Shown in pieces: positions 8,412-16,880 of a DNA stretch of 64,000 bases. The first letter of the stretch is position 1; each line of letters starts with the position of its first letter. A model generated the notes under the pieces. The model did not search any database. It worked only from the letters and a program-made list of their open reading frames with translations, and was not told the origin of the DNA. The position numbers and the translations under genes were made by a program. This stretch comes from RYN-230 sp963770535 (GTDB lineage: Bacteria > Actinomycetota > Actinomycetes > Streptosporangiales > Streptosporangiaceae), in NCBI GenBank assembly GCA_963770535.1, contig CAVYPZ010000007.1, positions 558,001 to 622,000 of the forward strand, written 5' to 3'.

Positions 8412-10275
8412 TCTCGATCACATCCTGGATCACGCCGGCCAGTTCGGCGGCGCGGAACGGCAGCCCGCGCACCCGGTTGTAGGAGATCACGTCGGTCAGG
8501 TAGCGCCCGCGCAGCACCAGCGCGAGCTGGCCCAGGTTGATCTCCGGCACCAGCACCTTGTCGTAGCGGGCCAGCACGTCGCCGAGATTGGCCGGGAAGG
8601 GGGACAGGTTGCGCAGTTGGGCGTGGGCCACGGCGCCCCCGCCCTGGCGGACCTGCCGCACCGCGGCGCCGATGGACCCGAACGTGGATCCCCAGCCCAG
8701 CACCAGCACCTTGGCCTGGCCGTCCGGGTCGTCCACCTCCAGCGGCCCGATGTCCGCGGCGATGCCGTCGACCTTCGCCTGCCGGAGCCGGACCATCCGG
8801 TCGTGGTTGGCCGGGTCGTAGGAGATGGTGCCGGACCCGTCCGCCTTCTCGATCCCGCCGATCCGGTGCTCGAGGCCCGGGGGTGCCCGGAATGGCCCAC
8901 GGCCGGGCCAGGGTGTCCGGGTTCCGCTGGTAGGGCCGGAAGTCGGGCTTGCCGTCCGCGCCCTGCCACTCGCCCGGGCTGGAGAACGAGAACTCATCCC
9001 GCAGCTTCGGCAGCCCGGCCACCTCGGGGATGCGCCAGGGCTCGGAGCCGTTGGCCAGGTAGCCGTCGGACAGGATGATCACGGGGGTGCGGTACTTGGT
9101 GGCGATCCGCACCGCCTCCAGCGCGATATCGAAGCAGTCGGACGGGGTCGCCGGGGCCAGCACCACGACCGGGGACTCCCCGTTCCGGCCGTACAGCGCC
9201 ATGAGCAGGTCCGCCTGCTCGGTCTTGGTCGGCATGCCCGGTGGACGGCCCGGCGCGCTGGACGTCGATGACGATCAGCGGCAGCTCGAGGGACACCGCC
9301 AGGCCGATGGTCTCGGCCTTGAGGGCCATGCCCGGGCCCGAGGTGCTGGTCACGCCGAGCGCCCCGCCGAAGGACGCGCCGAGCGCAGCCCCGACCCCGG
9401 AGATCTCGTCCTCGGCCTGGAACGTGCGGACCCCGAACCGCTTGTGCTTGGACAGCTCGTGCAAGATGTCCGAGGCCGGCGTGATCGGGTAGGCGCCGAG
9501 GAACAAGGGCAGGCCCGGACCGCCGGGACGCGGCGACCAGGCCGTAGGACAGGGCGCTGTTGCCGGTGATGTTCCGGTACGTGCCCGGGGCCAGGGTCGC
9601 GGGCTTGACCTCGTACTGGACCGAGAAGGCCTCGGTGGTCTCGCCGTAGTTCCAGCCGGCCTGGAAGGCGGTGATGTTCGCCTTCAAGATCTCGGGCTTG
9701 TTCGCGAACTTGGACTGGAGGAACTTGAGCGTGCCCTCCAGCGGCCGGTTGTACAGCCAGGAGAGCAGCCCGAGCGCGAACATGTTCTTGGCCCGCTCGG
9801 CTTCCTTGCGGGAGACGTCGATCTCCTCGAGGGCCTTGACCGTCATCGACGTGATCGGCACCGCGTGCACGTTGTAGCCGGACAGCGAGCCATCCTCCAG
9901 CGGGTTGGCCGCGTAGCCGACCCGGGACAGGTTGCGCTTGGTGAACTCGTCCGTGTTGGCGATGATGTCGGCGCCGCGCGGCACGTCAGCCAGGTTGGCC
10001 TTGAGCGCGGCCGGGTTCATCGCGACAAGCACGTCAGGCGCATCGCCCGGGGTCAGGATGTCGTGGTCCGCGAAGTGGAGCTGGAAGCTGGACACCCCCG
10101 GGAGCGTCCCGGCCGGAGCCCGGATCTCGGCGGGGAAGTTCGGCAGGGTCGAGAGATCGTTGCCGAACGCGGCCGTCTCCTGGGTGAAACGGTCGCCGGC
10201 GAGTTGCATGCCGTCACCTGAGTCACCCGCGAAACGGATTATGACGCGATCGAGCTGCTGGACCTGCTTGGTCAC
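8404..10275 (-). pseudogene. korA: 2-oxoacid:ferredoxin oxidoreductase subunit alpha, reading frame broken three times
   Basis: The full alpha-subunit sequence is present, but spread over all three minus frames. The N-terminal gamma-like domain ('RVIIRFAGDSGDGMQLAGDRF') reads to about 9520. Then comes 'FLGAYPITPASDILHELSKH' to about 9240, 'MPTKTEQADLLMALYGRNG' to about 8880, and 'EHRIGGIEKADGSGTISYDP' to the stop. Each join is repaired by removing one base from a short G/C run. After correction it is 622 residues, normal for KorA. The GTG start at 10275 has AGGAGG upstream. As the frame is otherwise perfectly conserved, I suspect sequencing error rather than true loss. Confidence 0.85.
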
Positions 10276-10606
10276 AGTCGGAGGACCTCCTCGGCGCGCC
10301 GCTGGCCGGCACCTTGGCGGAGCAAGGCCAACGAACGCCGCACCCGGCACGCACCGCGTCCGGGGCTGAGTTGGGATTAGCTCAATGTTACAGCGCCGTT
10401 GCGCTGCTCGTGGCGCGTGACGGGCTCTGTGAATCAGTAGTGACCTATCTCACATCAATTCGGTCCGGTTCGCCGGATGACCGCCGGAGCCCGCTCGAGC
10501 GCCGCGGTCGCAGAACAACGGGGCTACCCCATATGACGTCGCTGACCGGTGCCGTGGTTCACCGGCAGGGCGGCCCGCTGGCCGGGCCGGGGTTACCCTG
10601 GGCCGC

Positions 10607-11205
10607 GTGGCTGCCGCTGGATCTGCCCTCGCCACGGTACCTGGGCCGGTCGGCCGACCATCGGACGCGCCTTCCCCGTGCGCGGCGGCAGACGCGCGCG
10701 TCGTCCTGGACACCGGCCCGGGGCTGCGCGCTGTGGGTCTTCGACGCCGGGCTGGCCTGCTGCGCGGTCGAGTGCGCCGCCGCGCTGAGCCGGGTGAGCC
10801 GCGGCGCGCCAGGCCCGCAGGAGGAGGCTGGCCCGGATGAGGCCGGCCTGCGGGAGGCGGAGCCGCAGGAGACCAGGCCGGGTGGCCCGGGCCCGGCCGG
10901 GGCACCCCCCGGGCACGGCCCCTCAACGTATTCATCGTGGCCGGCACGGTCACGGACAAGCTCGCGCCGCTGGTGCTCCGGGCCTACCAGCGGGTGCCAG
11001 ACCCCAAGCGGGTGCTCTCCTTCGGTGCCTGCTCCAACAGCGGCGGCCCGTACTGGGACTCCTACTGCGTGACCAAGGGCGTGGACCAGATCATCCCGGT
11101 CGACGTCTATGTGCCCGGCTGCCCGCCCCGGCCGGAGGCCCTGCTGACGGCCTGGACGTGCTGGCCGGGCGCCCTGCCGCCGGGCACCCGGCGGGCTGCC
11201 CGTGA
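10607..11205 (+). pseudogene. nuoB: NuoB-like subunit (complex I-type [4Fe-4S] protein), frameshifted
   Basis: Fragments in different frames line up as one NuoB. They are 'RVVLDTGPGL' / 'LWVFDAGLACCAVECAAALS' (CC...C part of cluster N2), a variable insert, 'LNVFIVAGTVTDKLAPLVLR', 'FGACSNSGGPYWDSYCVTKG', 'VDVYVPGCPPRPEALL', and a tail ending in TGA at 11203-11205. All four N2 cysteines are present. At least three single-base shifts are needed, near 10735, 10850-10925 and 11148. The 5' end is uncertain. The GTG of nuoC overlaps the stop. Divergent from korA, it suggests a ferredoxin-linked, complex I-like module. Confidence 0.75.
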
Positions 11206-11750
11206 CCGCGCCGCAGGCCCTGACGCCGGACGCGATCGCGGCCCGGCTGCGGGACGGCCCTGGGTGTCGAACTGGAGCGAAACCAGCCAGGACATGATCA
11301 CCGTCACGGTGCCGCCGCAGGCCTGGGTGGCCGCCCTGGCCTGCGCCCGGGACGAGCTGGGCTGTGACTTCTTCGACTGGCTGACCGGCGTGGACGAACT
11401 GGACGCCGGGATCGCCGTGCTGGCGCATGTCTACTCGCTGGCCGGGCGGCACCATCTCCTGCTGCGCACCCTCCTGGCCGCCGGGACGGCGCTGGCCACG
11501 GCCACCGGCATCTACCGCGGCGCCGCGTGGCATGAGCGTGAAACTCACGAGATGTTCGGCGTGGTATTCGATGGCCACCCCGGGCTGGATCCCCTGCTGC
11601 TGCCCGATGGCTTCGAACAGGTTCCGTTGCGGAAGAGATTTTGTCCTCGCCGCCCGGCGCGAGCGGGACTGGCCGGGCGCGAAGGAGCCAGGCGAGGCCG
11701 GCCGGTGCCCGCGGGCGCCGCCGCCCGCCGCCGCCTGCGATCCACGACGG
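11202..11750 (+). pseudogene. nuoC: NuoC-like subunit (30-kDa complex I-type), frameshifted
   Basis: Starts at the GTG inside the nuoB GTGA stop. The pieces are 'VTAPQALTPDAIAARLRD', then 'MITVTVPPQAWVAALACARD', 'ELGCDFFDWLTGVDELDAG', 'WHERETHEMFGVVFDGHPGL', and after another shift 'DFVLAARRERDWPGAKEPGE'. The 'WHERE..E.FG' motif is diagnostic of NuoC. One extra base near 11262, one near 11290 and one near 11637 explain the frame changes. No stop separates it from the nuoI frame in this sequence, so either the two are fused or the nuoC stop is obscured by another error. The end coordinate is therefore approximate. Confidence 0.72.
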
Positions 11751-12341
11751 GTGGCCCGCCTCGTGAGCACGGACCTGCCGCCGCGCAGCCGCGGGGTGAT
11801 CGGGCTGCTGGAGGAAAACTGCACCGTGTGCATGCTGTGCGCGCGGGAGTGCCCGGACTGGTGCATCTACATCGAATCGCACAAGGAGCCCGTGCCCGGT
11901 GCCGGGGAGGCCGGTGCGCAGGCAGCGGGTGCCCAGGCGGCGGGTGCCCAGCAGGCGCCGGGGCCGGCGGGCGGGCTGGCCGGCCGGGGCCGCCAGCGGG
12001 TCCGGAACACGCTGGACCGGTTCGCCATCGACTTCTCGCTGTGCATGTACTGCGGGATCTGCATCGAGGTCTGCCCGTACGACGCACTGTTCTGGTCGCC
12101 GGAATTCAGCTACGCCGAGCCGGAGTTGCGCGACCTGACCCACGAGCGCGGGCGGTTGCGGACCTGGATGCAGACCGTGCCGCCACCGCCGGCCCACGAT
12201 CCCGGCGCCCCCGCGCCGAAGGAACTGCTCGCGGCGGAGGGGCCCGCCCGGCACGCCGGAGCCCGGCCGGCAGGCGGCCAGAGCGGGGGCAGCCCGGCTG
12301 AGCCCGCCTGGCAGGCGGCCGGAGCGGGGCAGCCCGGCTGA
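11751..12341 (+). CDS. nuoI: NuoI-like 8Fe-8S ferredoxin subunit
   Basis: About 196 residues from a GTG (11751; 11763 is an alternative). There are two ferredoxin motifs: 'CTVCMLCARECPDWC' around residue 27 and 'CMYCGICIEVCP' around residue 100, each CxxCxxCxxxCP. The linker between them is longer than usual because of an Ala/Gly-rich repeat. The C-terminal 70 residues are low-complexity and run into a tandem DNA repeat. In complex I this subunit passes electrons to the quinone site. Here nuoD, nuoH and the antiporter subunits are not next to it, so the set is reduced. It converges with yajQ. Confidence 0.8.
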   Translation: MARLVSTDLPPRSRGVIGLLEENCTVCMLCARECPDWCIYIESHKEPVPGAGEAGAQAAGAQAAGAQQAPGPAGGLAGRGRQRVRNTLDRFAIDFSLCMYCGICIEVCPYDALFWSPEFSYAEPELRDLTHERGRLRTWMQTVPPPPAHDPGAPAPKELLAAEGPARHAGARPAGGQSGGSPAEPAWQAAGAGQPG

Positions 12342-12384
12342 GCCCGCTGGCAGGCGGCCGGAGCGGGGCGACCGGCTGGCGGGA
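12281..12384. repeat. Imperfect tandem repeat of about 40 bp at the nuoI 3' end
   Basis: A unit starting GAGCGGGG and ending GGCAGGCGGCCG occurs at 12281-12321 and 12322-12360, and starts a third time at 12361 before diverging. The first copy is two bases longer than the second, so the second copy shifts out of the first copy's frame relation. The repeat encodes the low-complexity NuoI tail and includes its stop codon. Confidence 0.75.
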
Positions 12385-12417
12385 GGCTGAGCGGGGGCCA
12401 GGGCGGGACCGGCGACG

Positions 12418-12910
12418 CTAGCGGAAGTTGACGAACTGCAGCGCCAGGTCGAGATCCTTGCCCTTGACCAGGGAGATCACGGCCTGAAGATCATCCTTCT
12501 TCTTGGACGAGACGCGCAGTTCCTCGCCCTGGACCTGGGCCCGCACGCCCTTCGGCCCCTCATCACGGATGATCTTGCCGATCTTCTTGGCGTCGTCCTG
12601 CGAGATGCCCTCCTTGAGCGTGGATCCCGATCCGGTACTCCTTGCCCGAGGGCTTCGGGTCGCCCGCATCCACGATCTTCAGTGAGACCTGGCGCCGGAC
12701 CAGCTTGTCCTTGAACACGTCGAGCACGGCCTTGGCGCGCTCCTCGCTATTGGCCCGGATCTCCACGCCGTGGTCCCCGGACCAGCCGATGGACGCGCCG
12801 ACGCCGCGGAAGTCGAAGCGGGTCGAGATCTCCTTGGCCGTCTGGTTGAGGGCGTTGTCGACTTCCTGGCGATCGATCTTGCTGACGATGTCGAAGCTGC
12901 TGTCTGCCAT
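12418..12910 (-). pseudogene. yajQ: YajQ-family (UPF0234) nucleotide/RNA-binding protein, one frameshift
   Basis: The ATG at 12910 opens 'MADSSFDIVSKIDRQEVDNA'. The frame holds until 'GKEYRIG' and is then continued one frame over by 'STLKEGISQDDAKKIGKIIR' through 'VNFR'. Deleting one G from a GGG near 12625 restores a 163-residue YajQ, the exact family length. YajQ proteins have two ferredoxin-like folds and bind nucleic acid; some homologues bind cyclic di-GMP. The close conservation on both sides of the shift makes sequencing error likely. The gene lies just before tRNA-Tyr, an arrangement I recall from Streptomyces. Confidence 0.87.
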
Positions 12911-13325
12911 GCACGGCTCCCTTCCCGTTGGGTGTGCATGCTGGGAGAACACTGGGGCGAGCACCTCGCGGGAACGCGCCGGTGCAACGCCGAGTCCTGA
13001 GGCTACTGCTCCGCCGGGGGCCGGGGTGAATCCGGCGCGCGGCGGCCGGGCGGCCGGCCCGGCGGCGGCGGGTCCGGCCGGGGCATGGCGGCCGGGTGCG
13101 GCAGCCGCCCGGGCTGCGGCGATGGCATGCGGGCCGCAGGGAGACGCAGGCGACGGTAGGGGCGCCTGGCGGCGGTTCGGCGCAGCCCTGGCGGCGGTTC
13201 GGCGCGGCTGAGCGCGGAGCGGCTGTGGCGCGGCCCAGGCCTGTTGAGCCTGGCCAGGTCGGCGATGGGACGAGAGACCCCGAGTGTCCGCTATCCTTCT
13301 CTGGGCTGTCCTCGCGACAGCGCAC
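12911..13325. other. Intergenic, GC-rich, with a short direct repeat
   Basis: No gene is supportable between yajQ and tRNA-Tyr. A 19-bp direct repeat beginning CCTGGCGGCGG occurs at 13165-13183 and 13187-13205. The yajQ promoter and the tRNA promoter must both lie here, but I cannot point to clear boxes. Confidence 0.55.
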
Positions 13326-13407
13326 GGCAGGTTGCCCGAGTGGCCAAAGGGAGCGGTCTGTAAAACCGTCGGCTTAGCCTACGTTGGTTCGAACCCAACA
13401 CCTGCCA
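13326..13407 (+). tRNA. tRNA-Tyr (anticodon GTA)
   Basis: An 82-nt class II tRNA. Acceptor arms GGCAGGT (13326-13332) and ACCTGCC (13400-13406) pair fully, with A as discriminator. The anticodon stem GCGGT/ACCGT flanks loop CTGTAAA with anticodon GTA at 13360-13362. A long variable arm follows, then the T-arm GTTGGTTCGAACCCAAC. CCA is not encoded (the next bases are CTA). Its 3' portion is repeated, in whole or part, four more times across the next 44 kb, which marks this gene as an integration target. Confidence 0.97.
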
Positions 13408-13579
13408 CTACCTGCGGAAACGGCCCGTGAGCTGGGGATCCCCGGCCTCGCGGGTCTTCTCTGTCTTGTCGCGCTCGTGTTTCATGATGTGCCGCTGTGG
13501 GCCGCTGCGTAGCAGTGGTTACGGACATATGGCGGACGGAATCGGGGCGGAGCAAGCGGTTCACCGCACCGCTTGCTCC
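13354..13579. repeat. Left copy of the island-bounding direct repeat (att-type, overlaps tRNA-Tyr 3' end)
   Basis: From the tRNA anticodon stem through the tRNA 3' end and for about 170 bp beyond it, this sequence is repeated at 56817-57040 with few differences. One internal copy repeats 52 bp of the tRNA part exactly (13357-13408). The non-tRNA part includes the motif at 13521-13537 (ACGGAC, TAT, GGCGGAC) that recurs near the other copies. This is the expected arrangement for attL of an element integrated into a tRNA 3' end. Confidence 0.75.
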
Positions 13580-14184
13580 AGGGTTCCGCTGACCCGCAGG
13601 CCACGGTGAAGAGCCTGCCAGGCTCCCAGAAGATCACTGATGATCGAGGGTCTGGCCTGCGCATGGCCACGGGATCGGCGGGCAGTCGCGAGAGCCCTGC
13701 GGATGCCGGGGTTCGCGTTGGACTGACCGCGCCGGGCAGCAGGCCGCGCGTGCCTGGTCTGAACATGGGCTTCAGAACCCCACGACTCCACCGATAAATG
13801 CTGAGCGGCGCTGCACCAGTTCCGCCTGTCTCCTTACTCCCGTTCCTGGGCTGCTAGCCCGCCAGATGGTACCGCCTAGGGAACCGGGGGCGATGCGGAG
13901 AAACTGACCGCGTGCTCAAGCGCAATAGCGAACGGCCCCCTCAGAAAACCGGCTCCCGGCGCCAGGCTGACCGGCGGCCTCAACCGCACCGAGAAGCAAA
14001 TGACGTCGCGGGGGCATCGCCGCTATTTTCACGCCGGTACGGCGCTGCGCGCAGCGGCATCAGGGCTGACCGGAAACAATTACCGAGCGGAGAGAAGCAT
14101 CAATCCGGTACCTATCAGGAGGACGGGGAAAGACTCGGGGTGAGCCGTATAGTGCCGTTGCCGCCGCGAGGGTCATGACAGGCA
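13580..14184. other. Gene-poor stretch at the island's left end
   Basis: No convincing gene. A plus-strand frame at 13912-14178 is rich in charged and polar residues but shows no recognisable domain or ribosome binding site. No integrase or excisionase gene is present, although this is where one would normally lie in a tRNA-integrated element. Confidence 0.5.
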
Positions 14185-15666
14185 TCAGTCTCGTCTGGCA
14201 GCATCAGTGAAAAATGCAGCCGAGCACTTGGCACCGCGCGTGATCTGCAAACGGCCGGGTGAGCGACTACCGGCGTTGCCGCTTGCCGTGGGATTTCGAT
14301 AACGTCGGCTGGCCCTAGCGAAGAACGCTGCGCCTGCAGCAGCGACCGCAGCGGCTACGGCCCACGCTATGGCCGGTGCTGGTGTTCCGGCGGCTGGGGT
14401 GCCGGTCGTAGCTGCGGCGATGAGGAGCAGGACCGGTATGCCGATGGCGGTACCGAGCTGGGCGGCGGTGTTGATGATGCCGGACGCCGAGCCGCGCCAA
14501 TATGCTTCGATGTCGGTGCCCAGGCCGGTGGTGGCAACCGAGGACAGCCCAATGCCAGCTCCGGCGACGGCGGCGCAAGCCGACACGGCCAGCGGGGCCG
14601 CTGCGGAGGGGATCAGCGTAATGTCGGCAACAGCGATGCTTGTGAGGCCGATGGTGACCACCTGTTGGGGGCGATATCGGCGCAGCAAGGCGGCCGACAA
14701 GCTGGCGCCGCCGATGACGGCCAGGCTGAATGGCAGCAAGGTGGCGGCGGCCTGCAGTGGGCTGCGCTGCAGCGTGTTCTGCAGGTACAGGGTCACCAGC
14801 GTGAGCACCGAGCTTGTCGTAGCAGTGTTGAGCAGGCCGCCACCCGCGCCCTGGCGCAGCCGCGCATGACCGAGAAGCCGGGCTGGCAGCAGCGGCGCGG
14901 CCGCGCGGCGGTCGATGAAGACGAACGCGCCTGCCAGAACGACGCAGGCCGCCAGCAGCAGGCCACTGTCGATGCGGCGGGATGGCTGAGCGATCAGAGT
15001 TGTCCCGACGACAAAAGCCATCACGGCCGCGGTGAACGCTGCGGAGCCCGCCAGGTTCAGTGATCTTGCCGGATCGGCGTCGCGGTCACGAGGGACCGAC
15101 CACACGATGGCGGTGGCGAGCCCGGCGGCCAGGGGAAGGTAGGCCCAGAACACGAACCGCCAGCTGGCGAGGTCGGTAACTATCCCGCCCACCACAAACC
15201 CGCTCGCACCGGCCGCCGCGCCCGCGGCGCTCCACACCGCGATCGCACGCCGCCGGGCGGGACCGTCGGCGGTCACCGTGGTCAGCAGGCGCAACGCCGA
15301 CGGTACCGAGCCCGCGGCGGCTGCGCCCTGCAAGCATCGCCCGGCTATCAGGGCCACGACGGAGCTGGCGGTGGCGCCCGCGACTGCGCCGACAGCAAAC
15401 ACCAGCAGGCTCACGAGGATCGTCCGGTGGTGGCCGAATCGGTCACCCAGCCGAGCCCCCAGCATCAGCAGGCCGCCGAAGAACATCGCGTAGCCGGTCG
15501 CGATGAGGCTCGCGTATGAGCCCGGAGCGTGGAGGCTGGCCAACATGTCCGGAAGCGCCGTCACTACGACCGTGACCCCGAGCACATCAACGAACTGCAC
15601 CAGGCACAGCGCGATGACTGCAACACCGAGACCCGAGGTTCGCGGAGTCTGCTGGACCTCAGTCAT
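14185..15666 (-). CDS. MFS transporter (DHA2-like efflux)
   Basis: A 493-residue membrane protein with about 14 hydrophobic segments. It starts 'SGLGVAVIALCLVQFVDVLG' with the DHA2-type 'VDVLGVTVVVTALPDML', and has the loop motif 'GDRFGHHRTILVS'. It is the last gene of a three-gene same-strand group (esterase, flavin monooxygenase, transporter), beginning 23 bp after the monooxygenase stop. Such a layout suits export of, or self-protection from, a compound that the two enzymes modify. Substrate unknown. The last 50 residues are charged and probably cytoplasmic. Confidence 0.88.
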   Translation of the reverse strand: MTEVQQTPRTSGLGVAVIALCLVQFVDVLGVTVVVTALPDMLASLHAPGSYASLIATGYAMFFGGLLMLGARLGDRFGHHRTILVSLLVFAVGAVAGATASSVVALIAGRCLQGAAAAGSVPSALRLLTTVTADGPARRRAIAVWSAAGAAAGASGFVVGGIVTDLASWRFVFWAYLPLAAGLATAIVWSVPRDRDADPARSLNLAGSAAFTAAVMAFVVGTTLIAQPSRRIDSGLLLAACVVLAGAFVFIDRRAAAPLLPARLLGHARLRQGAGGGLLNTATTSSVLTLVTLYLQNTLQRSPLQAAATLLPFSLAVIGGASLSAALLRRYRPQQVVTIGLTSIAVADITLIPSAAAPLAVSACAAVAGAGIGLSSVATTGLGTDIEAYWRGSASGIINTAAQLGTAIGIPVLLLIAAATTGTPAAGTPAPAIAWAVAAAVAAAGAAFFARASRRYRNPTASGNAGSRSPGRLQITRGAKCSAAFFTDAARRD

Positions 15667-15689
15667 GGGCTGTCACCTAACCCGGCACC

Positions 15690-16880
15690 TCATTTGAGGG
15701 TGATGGCGCTGGCGGCCTCGCGGACGCCCTTGGTGGCGAGGTTGAGGATATGGCTCTTCCAGGGCATGTAGGGAAGTGCTTTGATGGTCTGGTTCTGCAG
15801 CCAGATCTGGGTGCGTGTGCCGGGAGTAAATCTCTTGGCGTTTCCCAGCGCGATCTGCTGGTTCTGCTCGACGAAGCCGATCACCTGCTGCTGGTAGCGA
15901 GCGTAGGCGGCCTGGTGGTCGCCGGCAGCGGCCTGTAGTTCCCCGGCCAGCACGTAGGCCCCGACCAAGGCGAGGCTGGTGCCCTGGCCCGACAGCGGCG
16001 ACGGGCAGTATCCGGCGTCCCCGAGGAGGGTTACCCGGCCAACGGACCAGTTGTCCATGCGGATCTGGCTGGCTGAGTCGAAGTAGAAGTCGGGGGCGTT
16101 ACGCATCGCTTTCAGCAGACGTGAAACCTCCCATTGCTCAGCGCTGAACGCGTCGGTGAGGATGTCTCGCTGCTGCCGGGTGTCGTGATGGTCGTAGTCC
16201 AGCGGCGGGGAGGCGAAGAAGAAGATTGCCCTGGCCTCGGTGTTCTCCCGCACGGCGGTGATGGTCACGGACTTGCCGGGAACGGCATGGATCAGCTGCC
16301 AGTGGTCTAGGCCGAGATCGTTGGGGATAGTGAAGATCGCCAGGTATAGGCCCAGATAGCGAATAAACCGGGATTCGTGGCCGAAGACGAGCGCGCGCAC
16401 GTTCGAGTGCAACCCGTCGGCACCCACTACCAGGTCGAACACGCGCGATCGCGCCCGCTCGAAGGTGACTTCCACCCCATCGGGATTCTCGCAGATGCCG
16501 GTGATGGAATCGGCGAAGATGTACTCGACGTCGTCCCTGGTGGCCTGGTGCATGATGCGGACCAGGTCCCCCCGGACGATTTCCACGTCTGCGGGGTCGA
16601 TCACCCCGAAGGCGGCATTCATGCTGGCCAGCCGCTTGCCGGTTGAGTTGACGTAGGACATCCCGCGAGTGCCCGTGCGCGCTCGCCGGAGCTCATCCAA
16701 AATCCCCGTACGCCTGGCAACTTCGATCGCCGCGCCGCGGACGTCAACGGCTTGGCCGCCGTCCCGCGGCGCGGACGCCCGCTCTACCACGGTCGGGCTA
16801 AAGCCATGGCGGCACAGCCAGTACGCCAGCGTCATCCCGGCCGGGCCGGCGCCGGAAATGAGCACATTCCTGTTCCTCAT
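15690..16880 (-). CDS. FAD-dependent monooxygenase (PHBH/TetX-like class A)
   Basis: A 396-residue flavoprotein. The ATG at 16880 follows GAGGAG and overlaps the esterase stop as ATGA. The N-terminal Rossmann motif is 'VLISGAGPAGMTLAYWLCRH' (GxGxxG). The mid-protein DG motif is 'VFDLVVGADGLHSNVR', and the second FAD motif is 'VTLLGDAGYCPSPLSGQG' (GD). The order and length match class A aromatic hydroxylases, including tetracycline-inactivating enzymes. They hydroxylate aromatic or polycyclic substrates using NAD(P)H and oxygen. The resemblance to TetX is at family level only. Located between a hydrolase and an efflux gene in one operon. Confidence 0.88.
   Translation of the reverse strand: MRNRNVLISGAGPAGMTLAYWLCRHGFSPTVVERASAPRDGGQAVDVRGAAIEVARRTGILDELRRARTGTRGMSYVNSTGKRLASMNAAFGVIDPADVEIVRGDLVRIMHQATRDDVEYIFADSITGICENPDGVEVTFERARSRVFDLVVGADGLHSNVRALVFGHESRFIRYLGLYLAIFTIPNDLGLDHWQLIHAVPGKSVTITAVRENTEARAIFFFASPPLDYDHHDTRQQRDILTDAFSAEQWEVSRLLKAMRNAPDFYFDSASQIRMDNWSVGRVTLLGDAGYCPSPLSGQGTSLALVGAYVLAGELQAAAGDHQAAYARYQQQVIGFVEQNQQIALGNAKRFTPGTRTQIWLQNQTIKALPYMPWKSHILNLATKGVREAASAITLK

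Noticed and set aside
6045..8540. An 831-codon plus-strand open frame
   Set aside because: It is antisense to the crotonase and korB genes, which have clear domains and normal lengths. Long antisense frames are expected in GC-rich DNA. Its translation is Gly/Arg/Gln-rich with no domain.
8404..10275. Programmed frameshifting in korA
   Set aside because: Three separate shifts, each at an ordinary short G/C run without slippery heptamer or downstream pseudoknot, and similar shifts in neighbouring genes, point to sequence error or decay.
13912..14178. An 88-codon open frame near the left island end
   Set aside because: No ribosome binding site, no domain, and a composition (many Arg, Gln, Ser) that does not stand out from random translation.
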